NCBI GenBank assembly: GCA_026770615.1
Contig: MU631904.1
Coordinates: 42,480 to 60,987, forward strand
Reading direction: 5' to 3'
Length of the DNA: 18,508 nucleotides
From: Pavlovales sp. CCMP2436
Taxonomy: Eukaryota; Haptophyta; Pavlovophyceae; Pavlovales
Positions 16,101 through 18,508 of this stretch are shown here, piece by piece (position 1 is the first letter of the stretch; each line of letters starts with the position of its first letter). The notes under the pieces are model-generated. The model searched no databases. It was not told the origin of the DNA and saw only the letters and a list, made by a program, of their open reading frames with translations. A program made the translations under genes and the position numbers.

Positions 16101-18336
16101 GGCAGGTTCCTTCCTCATCGACTTCGACCGCAAAGCGAGGGAGTGCTTCTCACAGGTAACGCTAGTCATCATTGTTATTAGTCTGAATTCTTCTGATTAT
16201 GATAGGAAGTATTAGAAAGTGAGGAAGAAGAAGAAGAAGAAGAAGAAGAAGAAGAAGAAGAAGGCTTCCAGCAGGTATGAGCTCTTCCTAATAACAATGA
16301 GCTCTTCCTCATTCCCATCATCCCGCTCATTCTTGCCTCCCACCCGTACGAACAAATGAACAAACAAACAGGGGGAGTGGGGCGCGCTCTACGTCGCGGG
16401 CGGCGAGGCGCACTCTTTCGGCTACCAGCAACAGCTTTCGCACCTCGCCACGGCTTTGGAGGAGTCGGAGCACGTGCTGGTCGTCTCGTCGTGGCTGAGC
16501 GAGTTCGCCGCCTCGTACAGCCCAACCGACCTGATCGCTGCGGTAAGCACTCAAGTTGTTTTATTTGATTTCTGGTTCATTTGTATCTCACTCGTAGAGC
16601 ACCTTAGATAAATTAAAAATATAAAATCGATTGTAATATAATGATCAATCGCCGCGTCATCACCTCCAACAGCCCCTCCGACCCAATCGCAGTAAATATA
16701 GAATGAAATAAATACTGCGGTAAGCACTCAGTCGTGTTTTATTTATTTAATTTATATTTTATTTATAATCTATTGTAATATAATGACCTGATCGCAGCAG
16801 TAAGCACTCGAGTCGCATTTCATTCGTTTCTTTGAATATTTCATGCAACGCCTTTAACCAGCAAGAACATTCGTTTCTTTGAACATCACCTGCACGCCTG
16901 CCCCCACCTCGCTGTCTCTTCATCCTCCTCATGGCGCACTTCACTTTCTGCTTAAATTTTCTCCCCCCCCCTCACCTTCTCTCCCCTCCCTCCCTCCTCC
17001 TCCCCCCTCCCCTTTTAGGCCATCGACCCCGCTTCCCAGTTCGACTTGGCGCTGCGTGCGTGGGTGCACCTTCCCGCAAACCAGCGCAACGCGGCCAACG
17101 TCGTGTGGGCCGTGCCCCCCTCCCTCGCCTCCCCCTCCTCCCCCTCCTCCGGCAAGCGGGTGGCGCTGCCTGCGAGGGAGGCGGGCGCGAAGCCTGTGCA
17201 CTCGGGCAGCCGGAGGCCCGCCCCCTCCGCCTCCCCCTCCTCCTTCTCCGTCGTGGGGCGTCGTCTGTTCTCGGCAGCCGGCAACGAGGCGGGCGTACAG
17301 GCGGAGGAGGAGGTGACGGAGGTGGTAGAGGCGGAGGAGGGGGAGGAGGCTCCCCCGGTGCGCTTCGCCACGCGCCTGCTGGACGGCAGGACGGACGAGG
17401 CGCAGATGCGCATCGCTGCACTGCGGCTGCCCTTCAAGATGGCGCCTTGCGACGAGGACGAGTCCGACGGCGAATCGCTCCACGAGGTGCCCCCCCTTTC
17501 TTTTCTTTTTTTTATTTATTATTATTTTTTTTCTTCTTCTTCTTCTTCTTTCTCTTCTTCCTCTTCCTCCTTTTCCCCCTTTTTTCTTTCCCCCCCCCTC
17601 CCCCCCTCTTTAGTGTGTGTGTGTGTGTGTGTATGTGTGTGTGTGTGTTGGTCTGCCTGCCTGCCGGTGTGTCTCTGTTGCGTGTGCCGCGCACCCTTCA
17701 TTGTACATTCCCCCCCCTGCTGCTGCCTGCAGTGCCAGTTGCGAGCCATGCTGGCCATCCGTCAGTTGGTGGGCGAGGCGAGAGGCACGCTGCACGCCGC
17801 AGCGGACGCACCCTCCTTCCTCTCGCTCGAGCAGTAAGTCCTTAAGTCCTGTCTCCTCTCAGAGAAGAAGGAGGTCATGTCTTCTCTCACTGCCGCCCTC
17901 TCCCTTCCGCCCTCTCCCTCCCGCCCTCCAGCGCACAAGGACCCCGTCCTCCTCCTGTCTCGTGCTATCCCTCAGCTATCCTGCGCCCTGCCTTTTTTAT
18001 AATATTTTATTACGTCCCCTTTGAACCTGTCTCATGTCTACCCCTTGCTACTCTTGTCCATTCTTGCAGGTATGTGACGATGCGTGCCGACGTGCGCCGT
18101 GCGTTGCTGCGCTGCACACTCGCCGCCGCTGCCGTCACATTCGTGCTGGTGAGCCTGACTGAATTCGTAAAGTCTTTTTTTATCTCCCCTAATTATGCCA
18201 ATACCATACGTTACATCATCTGACATCATCTTATTTTGCATGGCATAGGTGCTGGGGTACAGCGTCCTCGAGGCGCTCACCGTCTCGTTGATCGTGCTGC
18301 TCTCGCTGGCACTCTGCAACGTAGTCATCTTAGGAG
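10101..18336 (+). CDS. Patched/NPC1-like RND-superfamily membrane protein, 14 exons, 3' end missing
   Basis: Exons: 10101-10876, 11289-11478, 11899-12030, 12240-12305, 12718-12870, 14066-14152, 14308-14562, 14992-15075, 16066-16155, 16372-16542, 17019-17486, 17733-17833, 18070-18148 and 18249-18336 (then GTGCGT and the window edge). All introns are GT-AG and the frame is kept at each junction, giving about 913 codons. Residues 61-83 form TM1, followed by ETDSSKLWVP, a family hallmark. Loop 1 ends in SSFENIAVDSVVPGSYDKEL before TM2. Exon 3 gives GYGLDDMFVL (residues 357-366), the sterol-sensing-domain 'GxGxDD' motif. Exon 5 gives FEDAGISCLCTSLTSFVVF and AIQSFCWLSALIALLDF, typical of Patched-related TM5-6. 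TM7 is in exon 8 and the next membrane segments are in exons 13-14. The fold transports or senses sterols or lipids in family members; the substrate here is unknown. The start is supported by an in-frame stop 10 bases upstream. Confidence 0.85.
10913..10940 (+). repeat. copy of the exon 1 3' edge inside intron 1
   Basis: GACGACTT...CCACGCTGCACAG, the last 29 bases of exon 1 (10848-10876), recur at 10913-10940 and are again followed by GT. Use of the second donor would add an in-frame TAA, so the first donor is the coding one. Confidence 0.8.
11052..11282. other. intron 1, remaining part
   Basis: Noncoding. It holds a TGTATCCC tandem (three units near 11135-11161) and a run of CACTGCC-type words (about 11190-11250) leading to the acceptor CGGCAG at 11288. 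Confidence 0.5.
11560..11770. repeat. palindromic TATACTATAG array in intron 2
   Basis: Degenerate repeats of the self-complementary word GTATACTATAGTATAC fill about 210 bases. Because the unit is its own reverse complement, the block can fold into many alternative hairpins. Confidence 0.85.
11785..11805 (+). repeat. partial copy of the exon 3 5' edge in intron 2
   Basis: AACAG|GTGGGCGCC at 11780-11793 repeats the acceptor and first nine bases of exon 3 (AG|GTGGGCGCC at 11897-11907). Similarity fades after that, so this is the weakest of the exon-edge copies. Confidence 0.45.
12165..12251 (+). repeat. duplicated acceptor and exon 4 edge in intron 3
   Basis: AATAAAATCGAATAAAAT-type sequence followed by ATCAGCTGT occurs twice: ATTCATCAGCTGTTCTG at about 12184 and ATTTATCAGCTGTCTG at about 12231. 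The second copy is the exon 4 start at 12240. Confidence 0.6.
12315..12480. repeat. CCCTAG-rich degenerate repeat in intron 4
   Basis: The block iterates CCCCTAG and TCTAGCC words, and near its end reads AGCCCTAGCCCTAAGC. It resembles a telomere-like motif only locally and is better read as a short tandem. Confidence 0.6.
12511..12631 (+). repeat. two upstream copies of the exon 5 acceptor in intron 4
   Basis: Exon 5 begins CAG|AGTGCCTTTGAGGATGC at 12718. The copy at 12610-12631 matches 21 of its first 22 bases and has a run of C before CTCTGCAG, arguably a better acceptor than the real one. A shorter copy (TCTGCAG|AGTG) lies at 12511-12520. Splicing to 12610 would meet a stop after 12 codons (TAA at 12646-12648). 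Confidence 0.85.
12944..13886. mobile_element. 943-bp foldback element (giant hairpin) in intron 5
   Basis: The left arm 12944-13395 and right arm 13436-13886 are reverse complements, roughly 95% identical by eye, around a 40-base loop. The ends are GTACTCCC...GGGAGTAC. Each arm has an AT-rich part (with AAATAAATAAATTAATTAC) and a GC-rich inner part. The same 81-codon frame opens on both strands (TTG start, begins STQPSTPRGPGSQP), as forced by the symmetry. No transposase is present and no clear target duplication was found. It makes up 79% of intron 5. Confidence 0.9.
14563..14991 (+). repeat. intron 7 built from repeated copies of the exon 8 edge
   Basis: Exon 8 begins AG|GTGGTGATGCACTACACCTTCT at 14992. 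The same edge appears at about 14671 (ATGGTGATGCACTACACC), 14740 (CAG|GTGGTGATGCACCTTC, a deletion) and 14828 (CAG|GTTGTGATGCACTACAC). Each is followed by TATTGTTGT- or TATTCTTGT-like sequence. Interleaved TTTATAATCACG(T/C)TCACA copies show that whole units were duplicated. Confidence 0.85.
15234..15259. repeat. AAT trinucleotide microsatellite in intron 8
   Basis: An uninterrupted AAT run of about 26 bases inside intron 8. Confidence 0.9.
15569..15789. repeat. CATA/CGTA tetranucleotide microsatellite in intron 8
   Basis: About 50 tetramers alternate between TACA and TACG forms. Every frame on both strands stays open through it (His-Thr-Tyr-Ile type ladders), which produces false ORFs at 15342-15891. 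Confidence 0.95.
15946..15976 (+). repeat. shortened copy of the exon 9 edge in intron 8
   Basis: GTCAG|GTGCAGCTTGGCCAAGGTAGGTTCCTCATC (in parts) at 15941-15976 echoes exon 9, which reads ATCAG|GTGCCGCTGGG then CTGGCCAAGGCAGGTTCC and CCTCATCG at 16061-16118. The copy lacks about 20 internal bases. Confidence 0.65.
16224..16263. repeat. GAA trinucleotide microsatellite in intron 9
   Basis: A pure GAA/AAG run of about 40 bases in intron 9. Confidence 0.9.
16543..17018 (+). repeat. intron 10 with repeated copies of the exon 10 donor edge
   Basis: Exon 10 ends GACCTGATCGCTGCG|GTAAGCACTC at 16542. The edge recurs as TACTGCG|GTAAGCACTCAGTCG at about 16714 and GACCTGATCGCAGCAGTAAGC at 16786-16806. 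A weaker form, CCGACCCAATCGCAGTAA, lies at about 16677. Each strong copy is followed by GT(C/T)GTTTTATTT-like or GTCGCATTTCATT-like sequence. The intron ends in a long pyrimidine tract (16964-17016). Confidence 0.8.
17487..17732. repeat. intron 11: pyrimidine tract and TG microsatellite
   Basis: After the donor come long T, CTT and C runs (about 17495-17610), then a TG repeat (17613-17649), then a short GC-rich stretch to the acceptor CTGCAG at 17732. No coding potential is seen. Confidence 0.85.
17834..18069. other. intron 12
   Basis: The donor is GTAAGTCC at 17834 and the acceptor TTCTTGCAG at 18069. The intron holds a CCCTCTCCCTTCCG-type short tandem (about 17894-17930). The two bases CA left by exon 12 join the G of exon 13 to make a Gln codon, confirming a phase 2 junction. 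Confidence 0.7.
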
Positions 18337-18508
18337 GTGCGTTTCTTTCGGATTTTTTTCGGATTTTATCATTTTTCGTTTTCGTTTTTTGTTTTGTTGA
18401 TGCTACTCTCTCTCTCACTCCATAAACATTGGTTCTCGGAGGGTGCGGCTTCTTTTGAGCAAATTCGATTCCCTCAACCTCTCTCTCCCCCCCCCCCCCC
18501 CCCCCCCC
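18337..18508. other. start of intron 14 and contig edge
   Basis: The GTGCGT donor at 18337 is followed by T-rich and CTCT-rich intron sequence, then an uninterrupted C run from about 18487 to the end. The run looks like a homopolymer or gap edge. The remaining exons lie beyond the window. Confidence 0.65.

Larger units (their letters stand above)
16066..17833 (+). other. second luminal/extracellular loop with low-complexity insert (exons 9-12)
   Basis: Exon 9 opens the loop with VPLGIDVAGLAKAGSFLIDF, the expected family position after TM7. Exon 10 encodes GALYVAGGEAHSFGYQ and a helical stretch. Exon 11 (156 codons) starts conserved but then has a Ser/Pro-rich run and an acidic run (EEEVTEVVEAEEGEEA) before RIAALRLPFKM resumes the family pattern. 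The insert is encoded by CCTCC- and GGAGGAG-rich DNA, so it probably grew by slippage. Confidence 0.65.

Overview
The window looks like a nuclear contig of a GC-rich unicellular eukaryote, most likely a marine microalga. Haptophyte-like would fit, but nothing here fixes the lineage. The evidence is a many-exon gene with GT-AG introns, a Ty1/copia-type LTR element, a Sel1/MYND protein, long microsatellites, and a sharp contrast between GC-rich coding DNA and AT-rich spacers. The last bases are a run of C, probably a contig or gap edge.

Positions 1-3500 are GC-rich and hold decayed or repeat-derived sequence. There is a mobile-element-like ORF remnant (346-1488), an inverted duplication (1771-2350), a minus-strand uncharacterised ORF chain with a duplicated module of about 60 residues (2267-3127), and a 12-bp minisatellite (3345-3463). 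Positions 3500-7685 are an AT-rich island. It carries a small element with a perfect 22-bp terminal inverted repeat (3716-3933) and a broken AT-rich gene (6773-7433). A young, internally decayed copia element (4478-6460) is inserted in it, with near-identical LTRs, an ATTAT target duplication, a tRNA primer site and a purine tract. Positions 7686-8166 are a GC-rich low-complexity repeat block.

Positions 8792-9646 on the minus strand encode a Sel1-repeat protein with a C-terminal MYND zinc finger, broken by two in-frame stops. It is divergent from the main intact gene, a Patched/NPC1-like RND-superfamily membrane protein on the plus strand, which starts at 10101 and runs off the right edge. 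I could build 14 exons for it (about 913 codons, incomplete at the 3' end) with frame continuity at every junction.

The most unusual signal is in the introns of that gene. Several contain degenerate copies of the adjoining exon edge, including the splice-site dinucleotide, in up to four copies. One intron is mostly a 943-bp almost perfect hairpin. This suggests introns that grow, or arose, by local tandem duplication around AG|GT junctions. I did not recognise any defence system, CRISPR array, rRNA or tRNA.
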